Source: Rachicladosporium sp. CCFEE 5018
Taxonomy: Eukaryota > Ascomycota > Dothideomycetes > Cladosporiales > Cladosporiaceae
Direction: 5' to 3'
Assembly (NCBI GenBank): GCA_002077045.2
Contig: KZ111140.1
Span: 746,527 to 797,227, forward strand
Length of the DNA stretch: 50,701 nt
Shown: positions 11,066 to 21,873 of the stretch, one piece after another
Numbering within the stretch: position 1 is the stretch's first letter
Layout of the letters: each line of letters starts with the position of its first letter
Program-made: the position numbers and the translations under genes
Notes under the pieces: generated by a model
Seen by the model: only the letters and a program-made list of their open reading frames with translations
Database searches by the model: none
What the model was told of the DNA's origin: nothing

Positions 11066-12157
11066 TCAATCCAAGTCAGGTATCCATAACGTGACCTCCT
11101 TCTCCGCACTGACAATCAAATTGTACCTCGGGTTGTACGCCACCACGCCCAACGCTTTCTGCGATCCCAGCTCATGCTTTGGCGTCAACACATTCTTCAT
11201 ACCCTTATCTGCCATATCCCACACCAGCATCCCTGCCTGTGATCCATTTCCTCCAATCACATACCGCCCATCAGGCGAGAACGCTGCATCAGCCTGCGTG
11301 TAGCTTGGCGTACTGCTCTCGGAAGGTGGCAGGGGGTCTCCGGGCGCGGCATAAGGTGTCATTCGCGACACGCTAGGTCGGTGGAGGAAGTGGACGAGCG
11401 ACCCCTCATAAGCGTCAAGGACGTAGTGGCCTGCTCCATTCGTAGTAACGAGCAGATATTTGCCATTGTTGCTGAACTCCAGCCCTGTCCAGCCTTCTGC
11501 ATCGCGCTGGCCGTGGGAAGCTGCAAAGCGGTCTTCAAGCTCTGCGAGGTCGAAGTTGGCGAAGGGCGGTTTGTCATAGTTCTTCAGGTCGTAGAGGCAG
11601 ACTGTTTGTGAAATGGTGGAGGCGATTGCTATGACTGTGGCGGAGGGATCGTACGCGGTGAGATAGGCCGATGTGAAGCTCAGCTGGCCTTGTGGGTTGG
11701 GTGACCGGCAGTCCCAGAGCTTCACTGTGTTGTCCAGGGATGCAGAGACGAATTGATCATTGCTCGGGCTCAGCGCAAGGCTTGTCACGCGATCCTCATG
11801 GCCTTTGAAGTAGCGGATGAAGCTGTTGTCATGCATACATAGGTACCGTATGCCATGATCGACCTTTGTTGAGGCGTATAGGATATTCGAGGAGTTGTGA
11901 GTGAAGCGGGCCAGGGCATTGCCGTACTTCTGCGACTTCAGCTCTTTCGCGTGCGCACCGGCTCGAGTGTTGTACAGCTGGATCGTATCATCTGTTCGCG
12001 CACATATCGCAAACTCGCCAGAATCGTCGAAGTCGATTGAGGTGTATGAAGTGTAGGGTGAGGGTGGCTTGAATTGCTTCGAGGGTACAAATGAGTGTAT
12101 CACATCGGAGACCTTGGTCATGGGCGAGCGCTGGGTGGGAGCTGAGTCGATGTCCAT
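11066..12157 (-). CDS. SWD2: WD40 protein Swd2/WDR82
   Basis: 363 residues, WD40 propeller. Swd2 is shared by the Set1/COMPASS histone H3K4 methyltransferase and by the cleavage and polyadenylation factor. Diagnostic stretches are SIDFDDSGEFAICARTDDTI (first blade), HDNSFIRYFKGHEDRVTSLA with VSASLDNTVKLWDCRSP (canonical WD blade), GLEFSNNGKYLLVTTNGAGH, AAFSPDGRYVIGGNGSQAG and VAYNPRYNLIVSAEKEVTLW (last blade). The start is the ATG at 12157 (MDIDSAP). The frame is open 69 codons further upstream, but that part is not WD-like and includes an inverted repeat. Confidence 0.9.
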   Translation of the reverse strand: MDIDSAPTQRSPMTKVSDVIHSFVPSKQFKPPSPYTSYTSIDFDDSGEFAICARTDDTIQLYNTRAGAHAKELKSQKYGNALARFTHNSSNILYASTKVDHGIRYLCMHDNSFIRYFKGHEDRVTSLALSPSNDQFVSASLDNTVKLWDCRSPNPQGQLSFTSAYLTAYDPSATVIAIASTISQTVCLYDLKNYDKPPFANFDLAELEDRFAASHGQRDAEGWTGLEFSNNGKYLLVTTNGAGHYVLDAYEGSLVHFLHRPSVSRMTPYAAPGDPLPPSESSTPSYTQADAAFSPDGRYVIGGNGSQAGMLVWDMADKGMKNVLTPKHELGSQKALGVVAYNPRYNLIVSAEKEVTLWIPDLD

Positions 12158-12248
12158 ACTGCCAAATTCTGCATCGCTGTACGGGCGACTTGGGGGTATT
12201 ATGAAGTTGTAGATGGGTGTATCTACTTTGAGTAGACCGAATCGCAGC

Positions 12249-12266
12249 GCATGTGCTTGCACATGC
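12249..12266. repeat. Inverted repeat, 8-base arms, 2-base spacer
   Basis: GCATGTGC, TT, GCACATGC. It lies about 92 bases upstream of the SWD2 start codon, so it may sit in the 5' UTR or core promoter. Confidence 0.5.
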
Positions 12267-12465
12267 CTGTCCTGGTCGAGCTTGGCTCCCCGGGTAGGGC
12301 CGTCCCTAGTCAGCCTTGTGAAGACGACAGTCTCGGGGGAGTCCAGGACACAATACCCCCCCACTGCACATCACCTTGCTGTCTGAACACACGCACGTGC
12401 TCGAGGACCACTCCGGAATCGCTCGAGGACCATCAAGGAGCTTATTCAGCCCACAGACATTCCGA

Positions 12466-12487
12466 GAACAAAGGGGCCCCTTTGTTC
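12466..12487. repeat. 22-base perfect palindrome upstream of SWD2
   Basis: The 11-base arm GAACAAAGGGG is followed directly by its exact reverse complement, with no spacer. It is about 310 bases upstream of the SWD2 start. It could be a site for a dimeric regulator or a cruciform-forming element; the sequence alone does not say which. Confidence 0.6.
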
Positions 12488-14082
12488 GATGCGACTCGTC
12501 AAGCCAACCAACACTTCCATTTGTGTGGCCACATTGTCCTGTGCTTGATGCTGGTTATGGTCTACGCCGCTCACTTTCACCGTTTCCAGTCTTAGTTTGA
12601 GTACCCCTCGACGATGGGAAGGCCAAGTCATGAAGCTCCAGCATGTCGAGTCCGCCTTCCTTTCTCGGCTGGGTCGAGACGCCGTCCGATGTATTCGCTA
12701 GTGGGTCGTTGATGGCATCTGGATTCGTTGTCTCCTCACTCACAAGACTGCAAATAGCGTGCCCATGCAAGCTTTGTCAGACTCAGTGTCGTCTGCCATT
12801 TGACGTGAGACGCACTCCAAACAAGCCGGGCATTGTGCTCGAGAAGATTTCGTAAGGAAACTGGATCCATCCGGATGACATGAAGGTAAGGACTCTTCGC
12901 TCTCGTCAATTTACGCTAGCGATCGCGCTGTGATCCATCGGGCGTGGCATGTTGTTATTTCATGGTACCATTGTACCGGAGACTTGACTTGTACTCGAGC
13001 TGCGTTCGTTCTATATATGCTCGAAGTAAGCATTGTTGCTGTGCATAGATGCGACTGACTTGGCAGGTACCGCATTATAACTAGTAGCTTAGAGCTAAGA
13101 CTGGTATGAGACTACTGAGCAACATATCATTAATGGTTCCCTCGGGGGGTTCGGCTTCGATGCAACCGCGTGAGCACTTGCAGACTCCTCGACAGGCTCC
13201 GCAACAAATGCGTTCTCGTCGACTGCGATGACTGTGGTGCCTCCCGCGCGAATCGGGAGCGGACTGATCGCAGCGGTCCCATTGCCAGCCTTACTGCGTG
13301 AGCAGGTAGGATAGCTGAGACGTTGACTTGGAAAGGTGCAGGCTCCTGGCTAGGAGTCCGTGATGTGCCATCAGGTCCTTCTATGAGATTGCTGGATCAG
13401 ACATCCGGAGACATTGCCGGGCGCCGTAGCTGGTACATCATGACAGCAGTCGCGGGATCAAGACCGAGCAGCGACCTGGTGTTCACGGATCCGGCCATGT
13501 GTGGCCTTCTTTGTCCTCGATCGCTTAATGTTCGCAGGCTAGACGGCTCCAGAATCCGAACGCTCAGCTCGCAAGCTCAACAATCATTCTGTAGACTCCA
13601 TCAGCACAGCACTGCAGGGATGTGGAGACAGCGAATCATCGGCAGCTATTGAATTGCTCGCTAGAAGCTAATAGATTCACCGCCTAATGTGCGCTTAGAT
13701 CCGCCAACCTGAAGCGTCACATCGCTGGCGTCAGCCGCGGTACCTTCCCTGCCCTTACCACGCTACAGTCAGAGACTGCAAGCGTGATGCGATAGGCTAG
13801 CAGCGCGCGTGCGAGCTCAAGTCGAACCGACATCGAAACGTGTAGATGTGAGGCTACTTCGTTGCCTGGCGATGTGGCAGGTCTCGCGTCGATGCTGGGC
13901 CCTAGAGGTTTGTGGTTCCGGTGCTTATCAGAACACCTCAAGATGGCCTGAGTTTCCTCCAGTACATGATCAGTTGGGCACCCGAGGCTCTACTGCTATG
14001 TAAGTACCTCATGCTACGGCAGTCGAGGCTTGGCGCGGTCTTTGTTCGCGTTGCCATCGACCTCTTTCGAGAAAGCGGGTAG
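12488..14082. other. Gene-free stretch
   Basis: About 1.6 kb with no frame I can support. Open frames are short, overlap on several frames and lack domain signatures. No tRNA, transposon terminal repeats or microsatellite seen. It may hold the SWD2 promoter and decayed sequence belonging to the pseudogene that follows. Confidence 0.35.
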
Positions 14083-16993
14083 CTCCGCACCCGAAGCTGT
14101 CCAAGGCTTCTGCACGCCTCGCCACAACTGCAGCAGAATCTACGTGCACGCAATCGTTGGGTAACGTGGCGCCGACTGCAGCTGCTTCGTAGCCGTCCTG
14201 GCAATGTCAGCGAAGGGGAAGCAAGAGTTACCGCCTGCCACAGCTTTGCCGCCAGACCCAATACCTCTCAGCCGCACCTCATGTCTCATAATCTTGACCT
14301 TATCAAGGCGGTCCGAAAAGTAGTGGCTGACGATGAATGCGCGAAAGGCATTGATCTTTGCACCGTTGACAGCTCGTTTCAGGCCAAAAGGATCAATCAT
14401 CTCTGGTCTGCGGATGGCATTGATGGGGTGACACACTTCGAGCCGCCCGTTACTGCGAGTTGGGTCGACAAGGACTGCGCGTGCAACAGAACTTACACCT
14501 CTCGTGAACAGCAGCGCTACGACTGCCACGTATACACCAAAGGCCTTGATTGCGATGGCGCCGCGGAAGACATTGGCCGCGAGCTATCTGGAATCGATGA
14601 GGATTACAAGTGGTTTACTTGGTTCTTCGAGACGCACGGTGATGAGTTCTACAGCGCAACGATGGATTCTCGACGGCGGACAACAAGCATGGCTCGTCCT
14701 TCTTCAGCAGCTAGTTCCACGACGCGGACAAGTCGAGGTGTGTTGATCAGCAACCAGACCTTGCTCGCCTCCTGTTAGACGACAGTGATTGGGTCAACAA
14801 GCGTACGGATCATTCCAGCGACTACGTCCTACCTTTCCTCAACCTGCAAAGCTTTGAGGCGACTGTAGATCAAACCGAGACCATGTTGAGGTTCCTGGAC
14901 TTGGTGATCAATCGTGTCAAGTACTTGCCTAAGGACTTTTTCTTCACAGACTTGGAGCAAACCGAGCTTGGTTGGCAGACTGGATTAGTCGATGTGACCT
15001 TCAACGAGAGATGCGTCGTCATCCGAGGGTATGCCTATGGGACTCTATGCGATTACAAGAAGGGCGAGGTCCACGGAGGCTACTCCATGGGTACTCCACG
15101 ATACATGGTTGGCCTTCGCGGCCAGCGGCGATTGTACGGTCATATCCGCCGGATGTTGCAGAGCATGGTGCGGCCTAATCCTGACATGCTACGACCTGAC
15201 AACACACAATGGTGAGTACACCCGGCTGCGCGATCTTTCCAGTACATTCGCCCCGTATCGTTGGTGTTCCGATTCTTTCCTGACCCTTGGCTCATCGATA
15301 TACAAAGCTGAAGCTAAAGCACTCTGTAATGTTGATCGTCGAAGTGTATGACATCTACAGTGTATGTATGTACTGACATCATATCTCAGGCAGACCTTCA
15401 TACGGCAACGTTCTCCGTCAAGGCTGCAATCTCCGCTTTCGTACCCAGACGTGGATCGACACTTCGGTCCCCCGCCCACAGCAAAAACGGTAGCCTCGTG
15501 GCGGTATGACTTGAGTCAGCGTAAGCAATCTGGTAGCGGCCCCCTCCTGCGCCTACGAATCGAGCCTGACCACGTACCTTCACGCATCGAGTATCTTGCT
15601 ACACAGCTCGCAGACGCCGCGTGCGTCGCAGATGAGGGACTATCTCACCAGTGTGCCGCGAAGCGCCGATCATCGTCGCTTCGTGGTCTTCGATGGAGCA
15701 ATAGCCCAGATTGACCGCGTGCGCGAAGCTGCGAAAAGCTTGATCACTGAGCCTTGTCGCACCACGGCTATCGCTCACGAGGCTGCGCTGGACTCCATGA
15801 CTGGATTGGTCGACAGTTCGTCGCAGGAGTTGTGTGTGGATAGTTCAAGCGAGCTGGCACAGCATTGGGTGTACTATCGGGAAGATAGGTTCGAAGGGCG
15901 GAACGAGTTTGTCAACTAGTTGCAGGAGTTGTGACATCACGTAGTTCTTTAGCAGTTGCAATCACTGACATCACACAGCATTGACAATGAGCTCCTGGCG
16001 CAGCGAGGGTGTGGCCTGGATCGAATGCCGGGCTTCTTGGACCTCTTAGCGTCGGATGGCATCGATCGGCTGGAGTGGCTCCAACCTTCGCACGTCCTGT
16101 CTGTCTGTGCCGAGACATTGGCGCGTCCAAGCCTTTGCAAGGTCCCCGAGCCTATTCCTGAGATTCTCAAGGATATGGCAGTACTTTGTCAACTTGGGGT
16201 CAGTCTGAGATCGCTTTCGCCGCGACTTGTCGACGCACGCAGGGATAGTCCCCTCGAGATCTACCTGTCTTTTGCAGATCCAGATGAAGATGGTGTACTC
16301 GACGAGATGCGTCAGCTCCAACCATGGAATCTTCCGAACGCACTCGCGTCTTCAAGATATCTAGAAGATCTCCATGCGTCCTGCTGCGATCGCAGTGTTC
16401 TGGAGTCGTCTACTGAGACATGGACCCGACTCGACGCTTTCTGGACTTCAATGCAAGCTACCTCGCCATCTGCAGTGTTAGGCTCGAACGACGAAACAAG
16501 CGAGTAACTCGAGTCGTCGTGGCGTTACGACAACGGATCCGATGAGGGCGAAACCCATCCTAGCCTGAGATCAAGCAACGCTGTAGCAGGACCAAAGCAT
16601 CGCGAAAACGTTGAACCCTCACCTGTATTTCCGGTCCAGCGCAACGGATACCAGCTGCTCGCATCTGGATGGATGGTCAACGTCATCCTCGTGAGCAAGC
16701 AAAGCCAGGTCACGTTCTGGAAGCTATTCGATGGACGAAGCTCCATTAGACTCGAAGAACTTGAATTGGCTCTCAAGGATGCAGGCTTTGTGCAAGCGAG
16801 GAAGAATGATGGCTCCCATGTCCAGTTCACCCGCCCTCCAACCGGTGCCGTTCCAGCGGCTACGCTGACACTTGCTCGTCATGGTACTGCAGGTCAGAAG
16901 GTTGACAAGCACAGGGTCAAGTATTGGAAGAAGGATCTTGTGGACCAGCTGGATGTGACGCGAGAGAGCTTTATTCTGCGGAAGATAGGGTGA
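14083..16993 (+). pseudogene. Decayed fungal gene with C-terminal HicA-like domain
   Basis: Coding-like sequence runs about 2.9 kb but changes frame repeatedly: frame 1 to about 14660, frame 2 briefly, frame 3 from about 14715 to 15215, frame 1 at about 15400-15620, frame 2 to 15919. A final segment, 15956-16993, is open in one frame except for a single TAA at 16505-16507. The last 100 residues resemble the fungal version of the HicA/YcfA dsRNA-binding-like fold: a W/F-K-L-F lead-in, then LEELELALKDAGF, an R..GSH..F strand and a late H. In fungi this module ends large proteins of unknown role; bacterial HicA is an mRNA interferase toxin. Upstream lies a Cys-containing YTSREQQRYDCH segment. 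Some breaks might be introns, but no splice model restores one frame. Confidence 0.55.
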
Positions 16994-17262
16994 GCAGGGG
17001 GTACGTGATGAGACGGTCTAGCGTTACTTGTAAAAGTCCTGCTCACTAGCAGTTCGTTGACTGATCATTGAATCGTCCAGCATTCATTCCATTGCACTGC
17101 TGTCAGTGCTGCATGCATCATCTCGACGACACTCGAATTGAAATATCGTGGTCTTATGCCTGTCGTGACGTTCCTCATCTACATTCGTGGCTGCCACTCG
17201 CTGCTGCAATAGGCCATTCTCACGGGACGACGTCACGTCGCCGTGGCCCCGTAAGCACCAGC

Positions 17263-19521
17263 TCAAGGCTGGAACTCAAGATTCCATGCCGGCCGCCCAT
17301 ACCTCCATTCACTGAACCCCACCTCCCCAGGCATCTCCCTTCCATCACTCAGCCTCAGCCGCGGGAAGTGATCATTGACCCATACGTAGTCCACGCCCTC
17401 TCTAGGTGAAGCGCCGTAGTTAACAGGCGTGGGCGGATGCCGGACAGCTGTCTGCGAATAGCCGAAGGTTGGTGGCCGGTCGACACCAGGATGAGGCAGA
17501 TTCTGGGCAGTGGGGTTAGAGGGATGACTATAGGAGCCGACGCCGAGGAACCACTGCGCGTAGTCGTAGGAGAGAGTCAGGGCGCGGGTGAAGAGGCTCA
17601 CATTGTTTGGTTCGGAGGATGAGGTGCTGGAGTCGGAGGACTCTGCCTCTTCGGTATCGTCTTTAGATGTTTTCGAAGGCACGTCTTTGGCTGCGATTGG
17701 GAGCTCACAAGCCTTTGCCACTTTCTTCGCCAAGTCGTCGTTCACCAGTACTAGGGCGCCCGAATGCCAGCCAGCGGCCGTAACGCTTAACGCAAAGTAA
17801 GCTCCGAGCCCATCTTCGTCTTCTTCCTGCAAGCCGAACTTCTCCTCCCAGTTGCGACCTTCCTGCTCAACCCACTCACTGACCTCGCCCTGCCCCGTGA
17901 TATCTGGACTGCCGATAGCCATACGCAATCTTTCAGCGGCCTCTTCTGCACTCGCACCGCCAGAAGTGAGAAATGAGATCCACTGCTGCTTCTCGTGCTC
18001 GAACCAGACTCGACGGCCCTCAGTATACGCATGAGGCACCAGTCTGCCATCGCCACCCATAGCTTGATAGCGGATACCTCGTAGCCGGCCTTCCGGATCA
18101 CCGTGACCGCCAAGACCCAGTGCGCCGCAGGCTTGAGGCTCGGTGCCGTAGCTCGTGATGTAGCCTGGTGCGTGGAGGGCGTGGAAGTGATAGTCGCCGA
18201 ATGCCACGCTGATCACGTCGTGATGTTGAAGTGCAGGGATGCGTTTGAAGATCTCTTGGTCAGTGTTCTGGTTTTGCAGTAAATCCATTATATGGTCTTG
18301 GTGCGCTGTCAGGACTGCACCAGAGCGCGTGAAGACCGCAAAGTTGTGAAAGCTGCCTTGCACGTCTGTGGCGAAGGCCTCGTCTGGGTTGTCCGATGTT
18401 GTGAGTCGAATTTCGAGAGGTTCGCTGATAGACTGGCTGTCGTCGCTCCAAGTGATTTGTGAGACGAAGAGCTTGCCGAGGGAGGTGTTGAAGAGGACCA
18501 CAGCTTCCAATGCAATGAAGTTCAGCACCTCGCCCACGGTCTCCTCGAGTGAAGCATCTTCAGCCTGCGTGCTTCTCCCGCTTCGTGTCTTCCGCCAGCT
18601 TGTCTTCGGCACCGCAACGCTCTCAAGCACCAATGCAGTGTCCTCAGCTTCTATATCGTCTTCCTCTCGTTGCAGCGGTTCCCATACCACAATTCCGGTC
18701 CCTTCGATCAACGCTGCGCTTTTGTTCCACCCTGCTACAACTTGCTTCACCACACCCCTGCCAGAGACTCCTCCAGGCCCATTGGTATCATGCTCAATGA
18801 ACCTCACTTGTAACCCAGCATGCTCGATATTCTGCCACGACCAGATCCTCCCACTATCACTCAAGGCCAACACGTGACCTCTCCCAGCACTGAATTGCTG
18901 AACAGCAGTAGCTTCATCATACCTCTCCTGAGGTTGCACGAATCCACTCGGAAACCTCAGCGCCGTCAATTCCGGCTTCGTTGGCTGCACGAAGGGCGGC
19001 CGTCGCTGATTGGAGTGCAGTCCATCCATGACTCCCACAGTATACAGCGCTCCCTTGCTCGTGAGTAGTGTAGTACTCCACCCTCCGCACTGCAGATCCG
19101 ATATCACGCCCAAACCCTCCGTCCCTGCCATCGCCCCAGGCCAACTCACATGCCTCATCCGCATTTGCCTGAGCCTTCTCATGCCAGGCGGCATAGTAGC
19201 TAAGTCCGCTCTCGAGGCAAAGCTATGCCCTAGGCAAGCTTTGTCGTTGTCGCCCCATGTCATAACCCGGCTCTGCGTGAAGAGCCGCTTATAGAGCTTC
19301 TGCCATCTGTGGCCGTTGGTTTGGACGACTGGCTGATTAGGGACGCGGAAAGTCGTTCGGACCAGGTGAGACCAGTAAGCGGGATCGTGGACGAGGGATG
19401 GCGAGTGTAGGTCCCGGCATGTCGAGGTCAGAGAGAGGAAGGAGGACGCATCTAGGTAGGGGAGGAGCAGTAAGATGATGTCGATGGGGAAGTCGAGGAG
19501 GGTTGTCGGTGGTGTGGCCAT
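17263..19521 (-). CDS. F-box and RCC1-repeat protein, Saf1-like SCF subunit
   Basis: 752 residues from the ATG at 19521 (MATPP). An F-box spans about residues 6-50 (LLDFPIDIILLLLPYLDASS, then LTSTCRDLH). RCC1/ATS1-type repeats follow, seen as VMTWGDNDKACLGHS, QCGGWSTTLLTSKGALYTVG, FSAGRGHVLALSDSGRIWSW and VAFGDYHFHALHAPGYITSYG. This order matches yeast Saf1, the SCF adaptor that marks adenine deaminase Aah1 for degradation on entry to quiescence; the substrate in this fungus is unknown. The region after about 640 is Ser/Glu-rich, and the C-terminal 90 residues are aromatic and Pro-rich (SEWRYGRPAWNLEF). The frame is open 65 codons further upstream without resemblance to the family. Confidence 0.85.
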   Translation of the reverse strand: MATPPTTLLDFPIDIILLLLPYLDASSFLSLTSTCRDLHSPSLVHDPAYWSHLVRTTFRVPNQPVVQTNGHRWQKLYKRLFTQSRVMTWGDNDKACLGHSFASRADLATMPPGMRRLRQMRMRHVSWPGAMAGTEGLGVISDLQCGGWSTTLLTSKGALYTVGVMDGLHSNQRRPPFVQPTKPELTALRFPSGFVQPQERYDEATAVQQFSAGRGHVLALSDSGRIWSWQNIEHAGLQVRFIEHDTNGPGGVSGRGVVKQVVAGWNKSAALIEGTGIVVWEPLQREEDDIEAEDTALVLESVAVPKTSWRKTRSGRSTQAEDASLEETVGEVLNFIALEAVVLFNTSLGKLFVSQITWSDDSQSISEPLEIRLTTSDNPDEAFATDVQGSFHNFAVFTRSGAVLTAHQDHIMDLLQNQNTDQEIFKRIPALQHHDVISVAFGDYHFHALHAPGYITSYGTEPQACGALGLGGHGDPEGRLRGIRYQAMGGDGRLVPHAYTEGRRVWFEHEKQQWISFLTSGGASAEEAAERLRMAIGSPDITGQGEVSEWVEQEGRNWEEKFGLQEEDEDGLGAYFALSVTAAGWHSGALVLVNDDLAKKVAKACELPIAAKDVPSKTSKDDTEEAESSDSSTSSSEPNNVSLFTRALTLSYDYAQWFLGVGSYSHPSNPTAQNLPHPGVDRPPTFGYSQTAVRHPPTPVNYGASPREGVDYVWVNDHFPRLRLSDGREMPGEVGFSEWRYGRPAWNLEFQP

Positions 19522-20007
19522 GTCAGATGGGAGGGTCTGGGAGAGGACTGGGGACGGACAAAGTTGTGTCCCTCTCGAGATGGTAGAGGCAGTGCATGAG
19601 AGAAGGAGGAAGCGATCAGGCAGATGTTTACCAACCTTGAATGCCTTGCATTGCAACCCACTAAAACGTACGTCACCAGCGATCGACACCAACAATAACA
19701 CGCCAGCTCGTGACACCCATCAAAGGGAGTGTCATGTCGGGTCGAAGACGACGAATGGTCTTACCAGGAGGCAGCTCGAAGATCAAGGAAGTGTTCGAGC
19801 TCGACGTGAAAAGATCAGACACGCGGACGAGGCATTGGAAGCTTGCGAGAACGAAGACTTTCATTAGGTAGCTTCATAAAAGTTGAAGCACCGCTACCTA
19901 TTGCGCTACGCGAACGACGACCACTGCAGGCCGTAATCTAGATGGGTATCATGGAGTCGTAAGCCAGATCACCACCGTCCAGGTCCATTACACTTCAACA
20001 GTCGTCC
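19522..20007. other. Intergenic with a strong hairpin
   Basis: About 490 bases between two minus-strand genes. It contains an imperfect hairpin at 19865-19900 with arms TAGGTAGC and GCTACCTA, an inner TTCA/TGAA pair, a 5-base bulge and a 7-base loop. On the minus strand the sequence just before it resembles a tRNA D-arm, but no T-arm follows. Confidence 0.4.
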
Positions 20008-21873
20008 CTACCGGTAATACTCCCTCCCATACATGCTATTCCTCCTCCCCGGGCCCTCATACTCAAACGCCCTTGACGCTCGCCTCGGCTCCGCCCTCAG
20101 GTAATCAACCCCTCGATCACCCCGCCCAAAGTCCGCCTCATGAATACCCTCAGCATAGTCCGTCAGCCGCCTTGCAGGCGTATAACGAGGCTGTGCAGGA
20201 TAGTCATCATAAGTAGCCGCGTGGATAAGTCTCGGCCGTTGCTGTGGCGAGTAGTCTGACAAGCGTCTCCCACGGTCGCGATCATCGCGATACCCGCCGC
20301 CAGGCGTGACCTCGTAGTGCTGGCCACGGCGGTCTTTGTAATACTTCTGGTCTCGTCTATATCCTTTGTCGCCACTCTGTCGACGATGCAGAGAGCCAGC
20401 TGGCCGCCGCCCGTTGCGATCAGGTGATGTAGCAGGCGAGCTGTATCGCGGCGATCGTGGTGGCGTCCAGATATCATCACGGAAGCCGGAGCCTTCACTC
20501 GATCCGGAGCCGGCGTTCCAGCCCTCGACCTTGTCCTTCACTTCCGCAAGATCATTGCGCACTTTGCGGAGATCCTTGGAGAGTCGGCGGTCGCGTGCGT
20601 CCTCGCGGCGACGACGAGACCGCGAACGACGGCGCTCATCTTCGCGATCGAGCTCCTCCTGACGCAGACGGGACTGCGAACGAGGGCGTGTTGTGATGCG
20701 GGCTGGGCCGTATGGCTCATAGGCGTTAGCACCGTACGCGTCGTATTGTGCCTGCGCGCCGACTTCCGGCTGGAAGGGATTCAGGGGTGGTGGCATCGGG
20801 ACTGCTGGCGGCACATTGTGATGCTGTGCGTAGTCGTCTACTGGGATGGCGCCTGGGACGTGTGCGAAAGGATCGCCTTGAAGTGGCTGCTGTGCGTAAG
20901 GCTGCTGATTGAAGTTCTGTCCACCAAATGCGTCGCCGTGGTGAGCGAAGTTGTCTTGGCGATTGTTGTGCTGATTGCCGTGGCCAGAGAAGGGATCTGC
21001 GCCGTACAGATCATCCTGAAACTGGTGCTGATGGTTGTTGTTCTTCTTCTTGTTTGACTTGGCGGGTGGCGTGTCGTACATGATGCTGGCAAGCAGATCG
21101 TCGTCGAGGTCGCTCTGCTTCTTCTTGTTGACGTTGTCTTTCTTGCCGTCCTTCTTGCCAAGGTTGGCGTTCAGTGGCACGGAGAGGTCAATGATCTCGC
21201 CATAGTCGTATGATGTAGAGGTGTTCGGTTTCTTGGGATTGCTGGACTTGACAGCCTGCCGCCGTATAATGAGCCGAAGCTTGGTGGTCACGATATTATC
21301 CTGGAAGAAATTCACTTTGACGCGCTCATCGATCTTCGCAACATCAAACAGCACCCATTCGACGTTGGTCTCCCTCTCGCGATTGATCTTTTGGTTGATG
21401 AGGCGATCCACGATACCTTGTTGCTCGGTGCTGAGTTCTTTGGTGAAGTATGTACCAGCGGTGACCCCAGACTTCTGCAAGTGCTTCCGTCCCATCGCTT
21501 CGAGTCTCACATCGTCGAGCGGAATCGGCCGACTGCCGACTTTGGACCATACGGGCTTCTCGCCGTTGGGCGGCGTGATTTTGGTCAGCACGAAGCCTTC
21601 ATGTCTGATCTCGACCGGCTTTGTCGAGGTCGACGTAGTCTTCTTGTCTTTGAAGTCATCGTCGAGATAAGAGACGCCCTTCTTGTTCTTCTTGTTGTTG
21701 CCGCCCCCGCCGATATGGGTATCGCCAAGCAGAGCCTCGAGCCCGTCAATATCATTGTGACGACCAGTGCCGAAATCGCCATACGAGTCGAAGCGATCGT
21801 CTACTGGGAAGACGTCTACGCTGTGGCCGCCCATGCCGTGATCCCGCGGCGGCGGCGGAATGTTGTACGCCAT
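20008..21873 (-). CDS. Conserved fungal protein with low-complexity, RS-rich tail
   Basis: 621 residues from the ATG at 21873 (MAYNIPPPPRD). Residues about 85-230 form an ordered block: a strand-rich GFVLTKITPPNGEKPVW segment, LDDVRLEAMGRKHL, a helical EQQGIVDRLINQKINRE, and VEWVLFDVAKIDERVKVNFF ending in an RLIIRR stretch. A Lys-rich linker and a Gln/Asn/His-rich, prion-like stretch follow (about 290-400). The rest is rich in Arg, Ser, Asp and Tyr, with RRRSRSRRRRED and many RDD/DRG units. Such tails are common in RNA-associated proteins, but I see no RNA-binding domain. No family name recognised. An upstream in-frame ATG at 21936 is possible but less likely. Confidence 0.75.
   Translation of the reverse strand: MAYNIPPPPRDHGMGGHSVDVFPVDDRFDSYGDFGTGRHNDIDGLEALLGDTHIGGGGNNKKNKKGVSYLDDDFKDKKTTSTSTKPVEIRHEGFVLTKITPPNGEKPVWSKVGSRPIPLDDVRLEAMGRKHLQKSGVTAGTYFTKELSTEQQGIVDRLINQKINRERETNVEWVLFDVAKIDERVKVNFFQDNIVTTKLRLIIRRQAVKSSNPKKPNTSTSYDYGEIIDLSVPLNANLGKKDGKKDNVNKKKQSDLDDDLLASIMYDTPPAKSNKKKNNNHQHQFQDDLYGADPFSGHGNQHNNRQDNFAHHGDAFGGQNFNQQPYAQQPLQGDPFAHVPGAIPVDDYAQHHNVPPAVPMPPPLNPFQPEVGAQAQYDAYGANAYEPYGPARITTRPRSQSRLRQEELDREDERRRSRSRRRREDARDRRLSKDLRKVRNDLAEVKDKVEGWNAGSGSSEGSGFRDDIWTPPRSPRYSSPATSPDRNGRRPAGSLHRRQSGDKGYRRDQKYYKDRRGQHYEVTPGGGYRDDRDRGRRLSDYSPQQRPRLIHAATYDDYPAQPRYTPARRLTDYAEGIHEADFGRGDRGVDYLRAEPRRASRAFEYEGPGRRNSMYGREYYR

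Noticed and set aside
12397..12433. Direct repeat GCTCGAGGACCA, two copies
   Set aside because: Short, imperfect outside the core and without further copies; recorded but not called.
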